Assembly (NCBI GenBank): GCA_021234155.1
Contig: JAJEKV010000097.1
Coordinates: 1,738,001 to 1,802,000 of the forward strand
Source: Isoetes taiwanensis
Taxonomy: Eukaryota > Streptophyta > Lycopodiopsida > Isoetales > Isoetaceae
Direction of reading: 5' to 3'
Length of the DNA stretch: 64,000 nucleotides
Part shown: piece after piece, positions 1 through 10,629 of the stretch
Layout of the letters: each line of letters begins with the position of its first letter
How positions within the stretch are numbered: position 1 is the stretch's first letter
The notes under the pieces: model-generated
The model's database searches: none
What the model was told of the DNA's origin: nothing
What the model saw: the letters and a program-made list of their open reading frames with translations, nothing else
Program-made: the position numbers and the translations under genes

Positions 1-894
1 TCTTAGACCTCTTATGATAAAATTATAAGTCTAGGAAATGAGTCCTTCTCTCCTATAGTATCCTATGGAGAAGAAGTTGAGAGAGGCTCTAAGTACTAGG
101 CCTAGAGTTGGGAATGCTATTCATGGATTCGAGAAGTGATAGCAGCTTGAACTCGACTGTATGTGTGTAGACGATATATCTTTTGAATACAATACAGATA
201 CTTCTTGCCTTCAAAAAAAAAAAACTAGTCAAAAGCACGTTTGATTACTTTGCATAGCAAATTGTAGGATGTGGTATGAGTAAGGACAAGGGCTATCACA
301 AGAATGCATGGAAAGATAAGAGCTATCTCAATGTGGATTGCTATCTCAAACAAGCAAATTAAAACAATATTAAACGATTGAAAGAAATTTGAAAGGCTGA
401 CTGAGCATTTCTGTTCAGAGGGAAAAACAGCTCTGCAGAGAATCAAGAAAATTTGATTGCTTCAAGAGCTGATCACTATAAATTATCATGATTAAGAACT
501 GATGTCATGGTCTTCCAGAGTTAAAGAATTTTCAAAAAGAAGGCTTCTGACACAAAAGGAAATGCACAGACTATCCCACTGTCACTTGATTCCTGCCACA
601 ATCACTCACAAACAGACAAAACCAATCTGTACCCACAAACCAATTCAATGCCTTCAAAACCATCCACATGAAAAGAATTCTACACCAATTCAATGCTACA
701 AAGTTCAACTCAACAATCCAAGTTTCGATTATCCAACTTATAGCATTCTCAAAATATCTGCTAAACTTGTTTGCATATAGTCTTTATATACAATGTGAAC
801 CAAGACAAAAGCAACAAGACAAATTCTTCAGATCCACATAAAAATCAGAGCGGAATCAGCCTCAAGTTAAGGGGGATCCTCAAATTGAAGTCTT
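1..894. other. No gene seen
   Basis: AT-rich sequence with a short poly-A run near 212-223. Open frames at 225-446 (minus) and 502-780 (plus) have no recognisable domain or splice context. The last stretch is probably the 3' flank of the minus-strand gene that ends at 895. Confidence 0.5.
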
Positions 895-2355
895 TTAAGT
901 TTTCTGTTTGGAAAGACTCTTATTACTAGTGCCAGGCCTGAGAGGAGTGAGGTAAAAATTCCAAGTATTGCTGGCATTGTAAGGGGATGTATGAGTGACT
1001 TCTCTGCTATTTCTTCTTTGTTTATTACTTCTTCTTTTGCCATTAGGCATGGGGCTGGAATGCAAACTCCAGGCACCATAATCTCTGTAATAAGCAGTGT
1101 AAGAAGATCCTGAAGGAACTGCAAGAGATGGAAGAAATCTTTTAACTTCTGGTGGAGCTGGAGATGGAGATGGAAGAGCCCAAGCAACCCTTTCATCATC
1201 TTGCACATGCATATCAGGCTTTCCAGTCTGTTTGAACAGCCTCAAAGGTGTAGACAAAGACTTGCTCCAACTTCCTGCATTTGAAGGCCTTCTTGAATCT
1301 GCAGAAGAAATCTCTGCCAAGCCCTTTGGCTTCATCTCAGTTTCCACTCCATTCCCATTTCCAAACCCATTCATTGAATCTGACAGCCTTGCCTCGCCTT
1401 CTTCATATAATCCATTGGGCTTCTTTCCATTCGCTAACCCAGATTGCTTCTGCTTTGATTCCTCTCTGCTGCTCTTCTTTTCGAAATCTGATCCAATATC
1501 CACAATCGAAACAGAAGACCATGTTGTTTGATCTTCTTTGCTTTTTCTTCGGCCTAACAAGCCCATGAATATGTTCTTCCCCGTAGAAGAAGTAGACTTC
1601 TCAGACGGAGCCTTGGATTTCCCTTTCGACCTGAACAAAGAAGAAAACCACGAAGAAGATTTGCTGCTAGGCTTGGGCAAAGAAGAATCATCCACAGCTT
1701 CCGGCCAAGAAGAAGCCTTGTGATGCCCTTTTGAAGCAGAGGCAGTAAGGGGAGGCAAAGAATCCTCTTCACAAGAATATGAATGCCCTCTTCTAAAATT
1801 CTCGATCTGGCAACCATCTTTAATCTCTATTCTACTTTATTGGGACTTGGAATCTTTGGAGGAAGAGGCCGCTACGGCCTTATGAATGGGTCTATTCCGA
1901 CGGACTGGATTGGGATCCCCTTTCCAATGAGACCACGATCTAGTTCTTTGAAGCTGGGAATCCAAGAAAGTTCCCTTACCTTTGGCTCGATCAAGCTCAA
2001 AATAAGCAGCAGCATCTGCATCTGCGCTTCTGGATGATAGGCCGACGGAAGAATTATCCTCTGCAGAAGAATGTCTTGAAACAAGATAGCCATGCCTTAC
2101 TTCCGAGCATGCAAGCTCCACTAATCGCTCCCTTAAACAAGAAGCGCAAACCCCTACTATTTTTTGAGCCTCTGTAACCTTAGAATGCCGGAAGACCACC
2201 GCTTTAATCATGAACGGAGTTGAGCCTCGCATTTTGCCAGGGGCGGTCATAACTTCCCACGACGGCATATGAACACTCTGGAATTTCCCTGAATTTTTAT
2301 GACCGTAGATGAAATCCAACGGTTCAAATTGCTTCCACTTGTACAAAAATCCCAC
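895..2355 (-). pseudogene. Plant-specific CxxCLRERL-motif protein, interrupted by one in-frame stop
   Basis: Two open stretches, 2355-1837 and 1836-895, lie in the same frame and are separated only by a TAA at 1839-1837. Read through, they give one protein of about 450-490 residues. The N-terminal part has MRGSTPFMIKAVVFRHSKV followed by VGVCASCLRERLVEL, a cysteine-pair motif I associate with plant proteins of unknown function, some near the OCTOPUS/DUF740 group. The middle is rich in Ser, Lys and Arg (SSSWFSSLFRSKGKSK, then GLLGRRKSKEDQ). The C-terminus has WNFYLTPLRPG, reminiscent of membrane-associated plant scaffold proteins. No membrane segment is visible. The start is uncertain: Met at 2355, or a downstream Met in MTAPGK or MRGS. 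It is head to head with the PPR gene, about 325 bp apart. It could be a recent pseudogene, a gene with a small missed intron (no good GT-AG pair was found), or a sequence error at the stop. Confidence 0.5.
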
Positions 2356-2680
2356 TTGGCGGCAACGTGGACACTCTAGAATTGCTTCAAAGTGTCCACT
2401 TGCGTTTGTGCAAACGTCTCAAAAAAAAAAAAAAGAAAAAAAAAGAAAATGCAAGCATGGATACCTAGATCGATAGGCCTAGAAATAAAAACACTTAGCG
2501 TAACTTAACAGAAGGTAAGGAAATCGGCCCTTTAAGAAACTAGAAATACCGCCAAAGAATGAAGCCTTCAGAAAAAAGAAGCCATGCCAGATTTGCCGGA
2601 AGAAAAATCAGCCCTGTTGTGCCACACAGGTTCGAGCCTACATAAATAAGAATCAACCTTCGTTAAGATTCGCTCATGCC

Positions 2681-5161
2681 ATGCTGATCTTCACAATCAC
2701 TTCGAAGTATCTGTGCCATGCAGATAAACATCACCAAAAACAGGATTCCATCACTGGACCACGATTGCACAACATTATGCCCATCGTGGACTTTTATTTG
2801 AAGCAAGTCAAGCATTTAACAGGATTTTTAAAACCAAGTGCATATACTTGGAATGCTCTCCTTTGGGAAAATGCCAAGCTAGGACAGCATCAGGTTGTCC
2901 TTGATTTGTACAACCAAATGCAAATTCAGGGTGTAAAATGTAATGAATATGTTTACGTTACTGTTCTTAAATCGTGCTCAATGATATTAGCTCTTGAGCA
3001 AGGAGTGCGTATCCATCAGCAGATTATAATGAGTGGGATGGAGTCGTATACTATGGTTGGGAACACCTTAATAGACATGTATGCTAAATGTGGTAATTTG
3101 GAGATAGCTCGGGAGGTTTTCAGTAGTTTGCCACAATATAATGTGGTGTCTTGGAATGCCATACTTACAGGATCTGCCCACAATGGGGAAGGGCTTATTG
3201 CATTAGAATGTTTCAAGGGGATGCAAAAAGAAAATATCAAGCCAAGTACTGTCACATTTCTGGCTTCCTTAAAAGCATGTTCTAACATTGGTGTAACAGA
3301 GCAAGGAAAGTTCATCCATTGCCATATAATCAGACAAGGATTTGAGTGTGACATTGTGGTGGGAACTGCACTTGTCGATATGTATGCAAAATGTGGATGG
3401 CTAGAGGAGGCATTTAAAGTGTTCACTACTCTGCCAAATCGAAATGTGATATCCTGGGGGGCAATTATTGCAGGATATGCCAATCACGGGGAAGTGCTTC
3501 TCGCTCTAGATTGTTTTGATATGATGCAAACAATGGGCATACAACCAAACGTAGTGCTATGGGGGACAATAATTGCAGGGTTTGCTCAATATGGTGAAGG
3601 TGTTCTTGCTCTAGAATATTTTGAGAAAGTGCAACAGGAAGGTATAGTGCCAAACAATGTTATCTTTCTAAGTGCACTCAAAGCATGTGTTAACATGGGA
3701 GCGCTAGAACATGGAAGGTTCATTCACGAGAAGATAATTACGAGCAGATACTATTCCGATGTTATGTTGGGGAATACTTTGGTTGATATGTATGCTAAAT
3801 GTGGGAGTCTAGATGAGGCCTGCAAGGTCTTTAGTAATTTGCAAAAGAGAGATGTGGTATCATGGAATGCAATGATCACTGGATATGTTCAGTCTGAAGA
3901 ATGTGTTTCTGCTGCTGTTGAGTGTTTTGGAAAAATGCTGCAAGTGGGCATAAAGCCAAATGTTGTTTCATGGAATTCAATGATTGCTGGTTTCGTTGAT
4001 GGGGGAGAAGGCAATCTTGCTTTAGAATATTTTGAGAAGATGCAACAGGAAGGCATAAAGCCAAACAGTGTCACATTTTTGGCTGTTCTAAAAGCTTGTG
4101 CCAATATAGGAGCAATTGATAAGGGAAGGAATATTCACAAGAAGTTTGTGAAAAGTGGACTGCACTCGGATGTTGTGGGGAACACACTTGTTCATATGTA
4201 TGCAAAATCTGGGAGTTTGGAAGAAGCATGCCAAATCTTTGATGGACTCCCCAATAAAGATGTAGTATCATGGAATGCAATGATTACAGCATATGCACAG
4301 CATGGACAAATTCATCTTGCATTGGAATGTTTTGAAAAGATGCAAGAAAGTGGCATGAAACCAAATGTTGTTTCCTGGAGTTCCCTGATTGCGGGGTATG
4401 CTCAGCATGGAGACGGTTCTCTTGCCCTTCAATGTTTTGACAAGATGCAAGAACAAGGTATAAAGCCAACTAGCATCACGTTCTTAAGCACTTTGAAAGC
4501 GTGTGCGATCATGGGTGGACTGGACCAAGGCAGGCTTGTGCACAAAGAAATAATAAGAAATGAACTTCAATCTGATATCGTTATTGGGAACACGCTTATT
4601 GACATGTATTGCAAGTGCGGAAGCCTGGACGAAGCATTCAATGTTTTTAATAGCTTATCTGATCGAGATGTGATATCATGGAATGCAATGATTGCAGGTT
4701 ACGCCCAGCATGGGGAGGGGCTTTGTGCTTTAGAATGTCTTCAGAAGATGCACCAACATGGCATAAAACCAACTGAGATTTCCCTTACCAGTGTTTTTGT
4801 TGCATGCAGTCATGCTGGTCTTTTGGACAAGGCTCAGTGGTGTTTCCAAACAATGCAAGAGTATTATGATATTAGGCCAACTATCCTTCACTACACATCT
4901 ATGGTGGATCTTCTGGGACGGGCAGGGTGCCTCAATGAAGCAGAAGATTTATTGTGTACCACCTTTGAAGCTGACACAATGGCATACCTATCTCTGCTTA
5001 GTTCCAGCTGTATGCATAGAAATACAGAGCTTGGAAAACACTGTTTTGATGCAATCATTTCATTGAATTTCCAATATGCTGCTGATAGAATATTTACTTT
5101 AGATGCTCTACAAGAAACAAAGTCGGACAGACTGTTCAAGCATGAGAAATATATAGCATAG
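2681..5161 (+). CDS. PLS-class pentatricopeptide repeat (PPR) protein, 826 aa, intronless
   Basis: A single uninterrupted frame of 826 codons. About 21 PPR motifs run from residue ~57 to ~745, with repeated signatures VVSWNAMI, GNTLVDMYAKCGSL, VTFLAVLKACANIG and ALEYFEKMQQEGIKPN. L-type motifs (LKAC..G....G..IH) alternate with P/S types. The end carries L2 and S2 motifs (VACSHAGLLDKAQ, HYTSMVDLLGRAG) and a short E1-like segment, and there is no DYW deaminase domain. PLS-class PPR proteins bind organellar RNA one base per motif and usually specify C-to-U editing sites; without DYW this one would need a partner enzyme. Three of the cycles carry a fourth, extra P/S-like motif. The N-terminus (LIFTITSKYLCHADKHHQKQ) is only weakly like an organelle transit peptide. 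ATG 2681 is the first in-frame Met of the frame. Lack of introns is usual for the family. Confidence 0.93.
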   Translation: MLIFTITSKYLCHADKHHQKQDSITGPRLHNIMPIVDFYLKQVKHLTGFLKPSAYTWNALLWENAKLGQHQVVLDLYNQMQIQGVKCNEYVYVTVLKSCSMILALEQGVRIHQQIIMSGMESYTMVGNTLIDMYAKCGNLEIAREVFSSLPQYNVVSWNAILTGSAHNGEGLIALECFKGMQKENIKPSTVTFLASLKACSNIGVTEQGKFIHCHIIRQGFECDIVVGTALVDMYAKCGWLEEAFKVFTTLPNRNVISWGAIIAGYANHGEVLLALDCFDMMQTMGIQPNVVLWGTIIAGFAQYGEGVLALEYFEKVQQEGIVPNNVIFLSALKACVNMGALEHGRFIHEKIITSRYYSDVMLGNTLVDMYAKCGSLDEACKVFSNLQKRDVVSWNAMITGYVQSEECVSAAVECFGKMLQVGIKPNVVSWNSMIAGFVDGGEGNLALEYFEKMQQEGIKPNSVTFLAVLKACANIGAIDKGRNIHKKFVKSGLHSDVVGNTLVHMYAKSGSLEEACQIFDGLPNKDVVSWNAMITAYAQHGQIHLALECFEKMQESGMKPNVVSWSSLIAGYAQHGDGSLALQCFDKMQEQGIKPTSITFLSTLKACAIMGGLDQGRLVHKEIIRNELQSDIVIGNTLIDMYCKCGSLDEAFNVFNSLSDRDVISWNAMIAGYAQHGEGLCALECLQKMHQHGIKPTEISLTSVFVACSHAGLLDKAQWCFQTMQEYYDIRPTILHYTSMVDLLGRAGCLNEAEDLLCTTFEADTMAYLSLLSSSCMHRNTELGKHCFDAIISLNFQYAADRIFTLDALQETKSDRLFKHEKYIA

Positions 5162-7253
5162 GGCTATGATATCACAGATATCATTTAAGAACTTCAGTTG
5201 AAGTTGTCGAGGCCATTACCATGGACTGCTTCAAAGCATATTTGCACCAGAAACAAATGTGTGGGTGCTCCTTCCCTCAGTTGGCATGAAACTCTCGTGG
5301 ACTTTTTGGTCTAAGGGTACTACAGCTTTTTCATTTTGAGAAGGCTTTGGTGATAATTCTGGATCAGAGCATGTGGTATATCTTAGAGAAGCCTATAATC
5401 AGTTAGCAATTACAATTGTAATGATTGATTAATTTTGGGCTTTGTATCCAAAACTTCCTAAAAGAGTGAGCCAAGAGAAGAAACATAATTATTGCTCATG
5501 CTCACGGAAGAGCACACATTTTGCAAGAAAGAAATTTCATCCATCCCACTTGGCATCTTAATACCGACCCAGAGGGCAATCAAGGCATGACAGGTGAATA
5601 TCATAGACATGTGATCATACGTTGCTTATCACCATTTTTTATGGCAGAATTCTAGATGGGAAACACCTGAAATAAAATTACGGGAAATTTCGGCTTAGCC
5701 CATGTAGATAGAGACTAAAGTGGGAATATTTGCCTAACAGTTGCACTCATATTTCAAAAGGATGCTGCAGTTTGGGATGGTCTCTAAATACGCTTATAAG
5801 TTGGTAAGTGAATGAAAGAAAATTAGATCTTAGAAGTTAACCAGGGCACTCCTGTTGGTAAGTTAACATGAAAATATTTGTCGATATTTTCTTTTTCCAT
5901 CTCTTTTCATGTGCTGGCTGCAGTACAAGCTTGAATTCAATGACCTGTGAAGGCTATTGGACCATGGCATGGCATTATAGGCCCAAAGGGGACTGGAAAG
6001 GTTATTTGGGGTGGACTCAAAACAAATATTCATCTACGTGCCATTGTCAGGGAAGAAATCTTCTTTGTTGTAATCTTTAACACAATGATCCATGGGCGTT
6101 TGCTGCCCCAAAACATATCTGTATCTGTACTTAAATAAATATATGGTGCAGCTGTTAGGCCTGGCATATACCTCATGCGTTCGTTTCAGAAGTCTTTGAC
6201 GATGATAAATTTACTAGGATGCTGCATATTTTGCAGAAGCAGATGAACAGTTGACAAGAACGATTGGATTAATTGAATAGTGACAAAATCTGAAGAAAGA
6301 TTCTGTATTCTATAACATGGGAACTGCAGGGTTCTTTTAAAGGCAGTGAATAATTGCCATCTCTTATTTTATCATATAAAGCAGGTAACAGATTTGCCAG
6401 GATCTAAGTTGGGAGGTTGCAAACATATGTTCATTTAGCTGGCATTACAATAACATTATTGGCTAATCCCAGTTTAAGGAGTTTGCAGGCCTTGCTTTCA
6501 GTCTTGAATAGATAGGCTTTAATTCAGATAGGGTGGTTTTGACCTGGCTCTTGGAGCTTTTTCCTTGTCCACTGCTTGAACTTGGAAGTAAGTGGCTTCT
6601 AACCAGAATTATTTTCTAATAATCTGATGTGAGCTTTTCCTTGGCAATTCACAAGAATTATTTCTTTCTTCACAGTTACAGATCAACCACCTAGAGACTT
6701 TATTGAAGTCTATGAGAGATGCTCATGTTTACATAGACTAACTGAGCATGAGCTGGAGATGCAACACTACGAAAGCAATTGATATAGATTCATTGCAGCT
6801 ATTGCCTTCATCGTATACATTAATATAGAGAACGACTTGAACATAACAGAGCTGGAGGATTGAGACCCATCTAAATTGGATGAGAGAAGACAAAACTTTA
6901 TCCTACTCTACTGTCTTTTAAGCTTATTCAAAAGAAAGTTTATAAGGTGTTAGTTTCTGTTTATAAGGGGCATCTGAGGGAATCCGAAACCTTTGCTAAT
7001 CTTGAAGCTGGTAGGAGTTGGCGTCAGTGGTTGTTAATCAGGAAGGAATATAGATGCCCTGAAAGTAATTGACTGCAAAGGTATGAAGGATGACGGACTA
7101 ACGGTCTTAAAGGAGTATTATGCTGCTAAAGGCAAACTTCACAAACTGGAAATTTCAACGTGTTGCTTCAAGGGCCTTTTAGGAGTATCTCCTTATTACC
7201 TTACATGCGGAGGTGAAACTTAAGTTCACACATCTGCACATTGTTACCAAAGA
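5162..7253. other. Non-coding stretch downstream of the PPR gene, with a possible LRR remnant
   Basis: No convincing gene. Near 7050-7200 (plus) a short open stretch reads DALKVIDCKGMKDDGLTVLK followed by KLHKLEISTCCF, which resembles leucine-rich repeats of F-box/LRR proteins. It is too short to assign. The rest shows scattered stops in all frames. Confidence 0.35.
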
Positions 7254-7596
7254 TTGGACCCAAGCAAGAGACAGAATACTAAGAAGGCCCCAAGCCAAGC
7301 AAGAAAGATCCCCCAAGCCAAGCAAGAAAGATCGGTTTTTAAAAGTACCCAAGAAGCATCGAACAAGAGAAAGTTAATAATAGGGGAAGGCAGCATGGTT
7401 TCTGGGCAAGATTCAATGCCATGGTCACACGTTTTGAAGTTTCTGATTTGGATGCAACGATGAACGAGGCAAAATGGATAATAGACTCAGGGGTGTCCTT
7501 GCATTTACAGTCCTTATTCTACAATTGTAAGAATAGGGTGTGTAACAGACCGTGTTTCCTTCAAAGTAAAGGCATTTTATATTTGCAGTTTCATCG
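7254..7596 (+). pseudogene. Older Ty1/Copia gag-pol remnant, left part
   Basis: Two overlapping frames contain a basic, gag-like stretch and then AKWIIDSGVSLHL, the Copia aspartic protease active-site region (normally W.IDSGAS.H). The sequence is cut at 7596 by the younger Copia insertion and resumes at 12788. Frameshifts show that it is long dead. Confidence 0.6.
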
Positions 7597-7858
7597 TGAA
7601 AGACTCAAGGATTTTCAATGTATTGAAAAAGAGAGAAGATACAAAAATGACTAGCTTCACCTTAACTCACAACTGGATAAACTAACTAACAGCATGACTA
7701 TGGCTTATAAAGACTTGCCATGTCAGCAACAAACAGGCACGCTCTATGCCACATCAGCAAGCATGACTATGGTTCATAATGATATGCCATGTCAGCATTA
7801 AGCATGCGTGCCTAGTCATCATAACACATAGAATACAGTAGAATACAGTATTCTAACA
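7597..7858 (-). repeat. Copia 3' LTR (relative to element)
   Basis: Starts TGAAAGACTCAAGG and ends TATTCTAACA on the plus strand. It matches 12526-12787 except at about two positions (CAGCATGAC versus CAGCGTGAC, and CATCAGCAAG versus CATCAACAAG). It contains a repeated ATAGAATACAGT block near its plus-strand right end. Confidence 0.95.
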
Positions 7859-7868
7859 TCCCCCCTAT
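7859..7868 (-). other. Copia polypurine tract
   Basis: Minus-strand AGGGGGGA lies directly against the 3' LTR, the expected place for plus-strand DNA priming in LTR retrotransposons. Confidence 0.8.
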
Positions 7869-7903
7869 GACTAGCACACCTAAGAGCTATACAAACAAAA
7901 AAT

Positions 7904-8974
7904 TCATCCCCCCGGAGATGATAGCCGAGGTCGAATATGTAAAATTTCCTTCATCTTCTGAAAATGTTTCCCTGCCAAAGGCTTAGTGAAGCCATCAGCT
8001 GCTTGATCATGAGTAGAACAATATAATAGAGAGAGAGAACCATTATCAAGCTGTTCACGTACAAAGCAGAGTTTGATATCCATATGTTTAATTTGAAGAT
8101 GGCCTTTGTAATCTTTAACATGATAAAGAGCACCACTATTGTCACAGTGAACAGATGCAGGTTTAATAGATATACGCAAATCTTCATATAGATGAACAAG
8201 CCACAGCATTTCTTGTACAGTCATACAAAGAGCCTTCAGTTCTGCTTCAGTAGTACTAATACTAGTAGTGGCTTGTTTCTTTGAAGACCAAGTTATTGGA
8301 TTCCCTCCAAAGAATGATACATAGCCAGTAAGACATCTTCGATGATCAAGATCTGTGGAAGCCATATCAGAATCTGAAAACAAAACCAACTTAGGATCAC
8401 TGTGCCTAAGATACAAAACTCCTTCTGTTTTAGTGCCTTGTAGATATCTGAGTACAGTCTTAGCTGCATTCCAATGAGGCTGCTTGGGATGTTGCATAAA
8501 TCGAGTAAGAACTCCAACTGCATAGACAATATCTAGTCGGGAATGAGTCAGATACAATAAAGCTCCAACAAGCTGTCTGTACAGAGTAGGATCAGCATCT
8601 TCATGATCAGATTCAAGAGTAAGCTTTTGACCAATGTCACATGGTAAAAGTGCAGGCTTGCAATCTGTCATATGAAATCTGTCCAAAAGTTCCAAAATAT
8701 ATTTCTGTTGAGTAATATGAAGACCAGTAGGAGTCTGCCAAACTTCAAGGCCAAGACAGTAATGCATAAGACCCAAATCAGTGACTTCAAAGTGTTGAGT
8801 GAGGAGCTCTTTGGTTTGAGAAATTAAGTGTGCAGCATCCCCTGTTGTTATGATTGTATCATCAACATACAACAGAATAATAGAAACAGAGACACCTTCA
8901 AAGTTGTAGTAGAGATTAGGATCTGCTCGAGATCTTTGATAACCCATAGAGAGAAGAAAGGAATTAATCTTCAT
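7904..8974 (-). pseudogene. Copia pol: reverse transcriptase C-terminal half and RNase H
   Basis: A 356-codon open stretch. It contains the reverse transcriptase catalytic motif LLYVDDTIITT, then LTHSRLDIVYAVGVL, the tether region, and the RNase H signature ITWSSKKQATTSISTTEAE followed by VHCDNSGAL. It continues the reverse transcriptase that begins in the 8971-10629 frame and is shifted out of frame by the 8-bp duplication at 8985-9000. The Met used as its first residue is internal to the original polyprotein. Confidence 0.9.
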
Positions 8975-10629
8975 ATGCCAACAGCGAGGTGCCGAGGTGC
9001 CTGCTTTAAACCATACAAACTCTTCTTCAATTTACATACAAAATCAGGATGAACCTTATCCTTGAATCCAGGTGGCTGCTGCATATAGAGTTCTTCTTGT
9101 AAGTCCCCATTTAAGAATGCAGATTTAAAATCAAGTTGATAAAGAGGCCAGTCTTTATGAGCTGCAAGAGCCAAGACTGCCCTCAATGTATCCAATCGAA
9201 CAACTGGTGCAAAAACCTCATTGAAATCAAACCCTTCTTGTTGAGTATAACCCTTGGCTACCAACCGTGCCTTGTGTTTTGAGAGTGTGCCATCTGAATG
9301 ATACTTGGTCCGAAAAACCCACTTTGCACCAAATATATTGTGATTGAGTGGCTTAGGTACCAATTCCCATGTTTGTTGCTTTTGTAACATGTCAATCTCA
9401 TCTTGCATAGCTTGTACCCAGTGAGAATGCTTGGCTGCTTCTGTGTAAGTTGTAGGATCATTGTCATGAAGAACTTGTGCCATTAAAGCATAATTACAAG
9501 AATAGTGGATTGGAGGAAGATTGGCAATACGTTGAGATCTTCGAAGTGATGGATTTTGTGTGTCAGGTATATCAGCTGAGGATGAAGGAACATCAGGAAC
9601 TGGAGACTGATAATCAAGAGGTAAGAAATCACTGTATGGATCAGATGACTGAGATACAGATGTGTCAGAATTAGAACCTTCAGATGGTGAAAAATCAGAA
9701 AGAGGAATAATAATATTGGAAGAAACAGGTGTAGATTCAGAAAGAATCCCTGATATTTGATCATTAGAAGTTTGAGAAACAGAACCAACCTCAAATTGAT
9801 TACATATAGCCATGTCATAATCATAATCAACCTCATGAGATTGGTAGAAATCACTTGAATAAACAGCATCTTCCACAAAGTTAAGACTTCTTGAAGCAAA
9901 CACACGCTTAGTAACTGGATCATAACATCTCCAACCTTTCATGTTAGCTTGATAGCCAATAAAAATAACTTTTGTGGCTCGGTCTGCAAGTTTACCATTC
10001 TTTTGAAGAATTTCTCTTGGAACAGTAGCAAAAGCCAAACAGCCAAAGACCTTGAAATGGGAAACATCTGGCTTTACACCATACAAAGCTTCAAAAGGAG
10101 TCTTGATCCCCAATGATTTTGTAGGAGCCCTATTAGAAACATAGGCTGCAGTCAAAACAGCTTCTGCCCAAAACTGTGGAGGTAAATGTTTGTGCTTCAA
10201 CATACTTCGAGCTAGATCCATGAGTGTTCTATTCTTGCGTTCGGCAACACCATTCTGAGGATGAGCATAGGGAACAATAAGCTTCCTATGAATACCTTTG
10301 GATTTGAGATAGTCATCAAACTCTTGAGAAAGATATTCTCGTGCATTATCTGTCCTGATCTTCTTAATTGTTGTGGACAACTCATTCTCCACCAAATGAC
10401 TGAAAGTGAAGAATTGAGAGAAAGCTTGAGATTTAAACTTAATAGGATACACCCATGTGTACCTACTAAAGTCATCAACAAATACTATGAAATACCTGTT
10501 TCCACCATATGATTCAAAAGGAAGATAACACATATCAGAATGTATAAGTTCCAAAGGTTTTTGAGCACGAAATTCTGCTTGAGAAGAATAAGGAGCTTGG
10601 ACTTGCTTGCCAAGTTGCAAGCATGACAA
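8971..10629 (-). pseudogene. Copia pol: integrase core and start of reverse transcriptase
   Basis: A 552-codon open stretch. Integrase D,D,E residues lie in [20 protein letters not shown] and [28 protein letters not shown] segment follows, then a Ser/Pro-rich linker, then reverse transcriptase motifs [29 protein letters not shown] and LYGLKQAPR. The frame is lost just after LKQAPR at the 8-bp duplication. Its left end overlaps the gag frame by about 145 bp because of the single-base loss near 10617. Confidence 0.9.

Noticed and set aside
502-780. 92-codon plus frame near the left edge
   Set aside because: His/Lys-rich, no domain, no splice or promoter evidence.
1837-1839. Stop codon removed by RNA editing
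   Set aside because: U-to-C editing in ferns acts in organelles; this is a nuclear gene, so a mutation or sequence error is simpler.
3016-5139. Several minus-strand frames opposite the PPR gene
   Set aside because: Periodic shadows of the PPR repeats; no independent signal.
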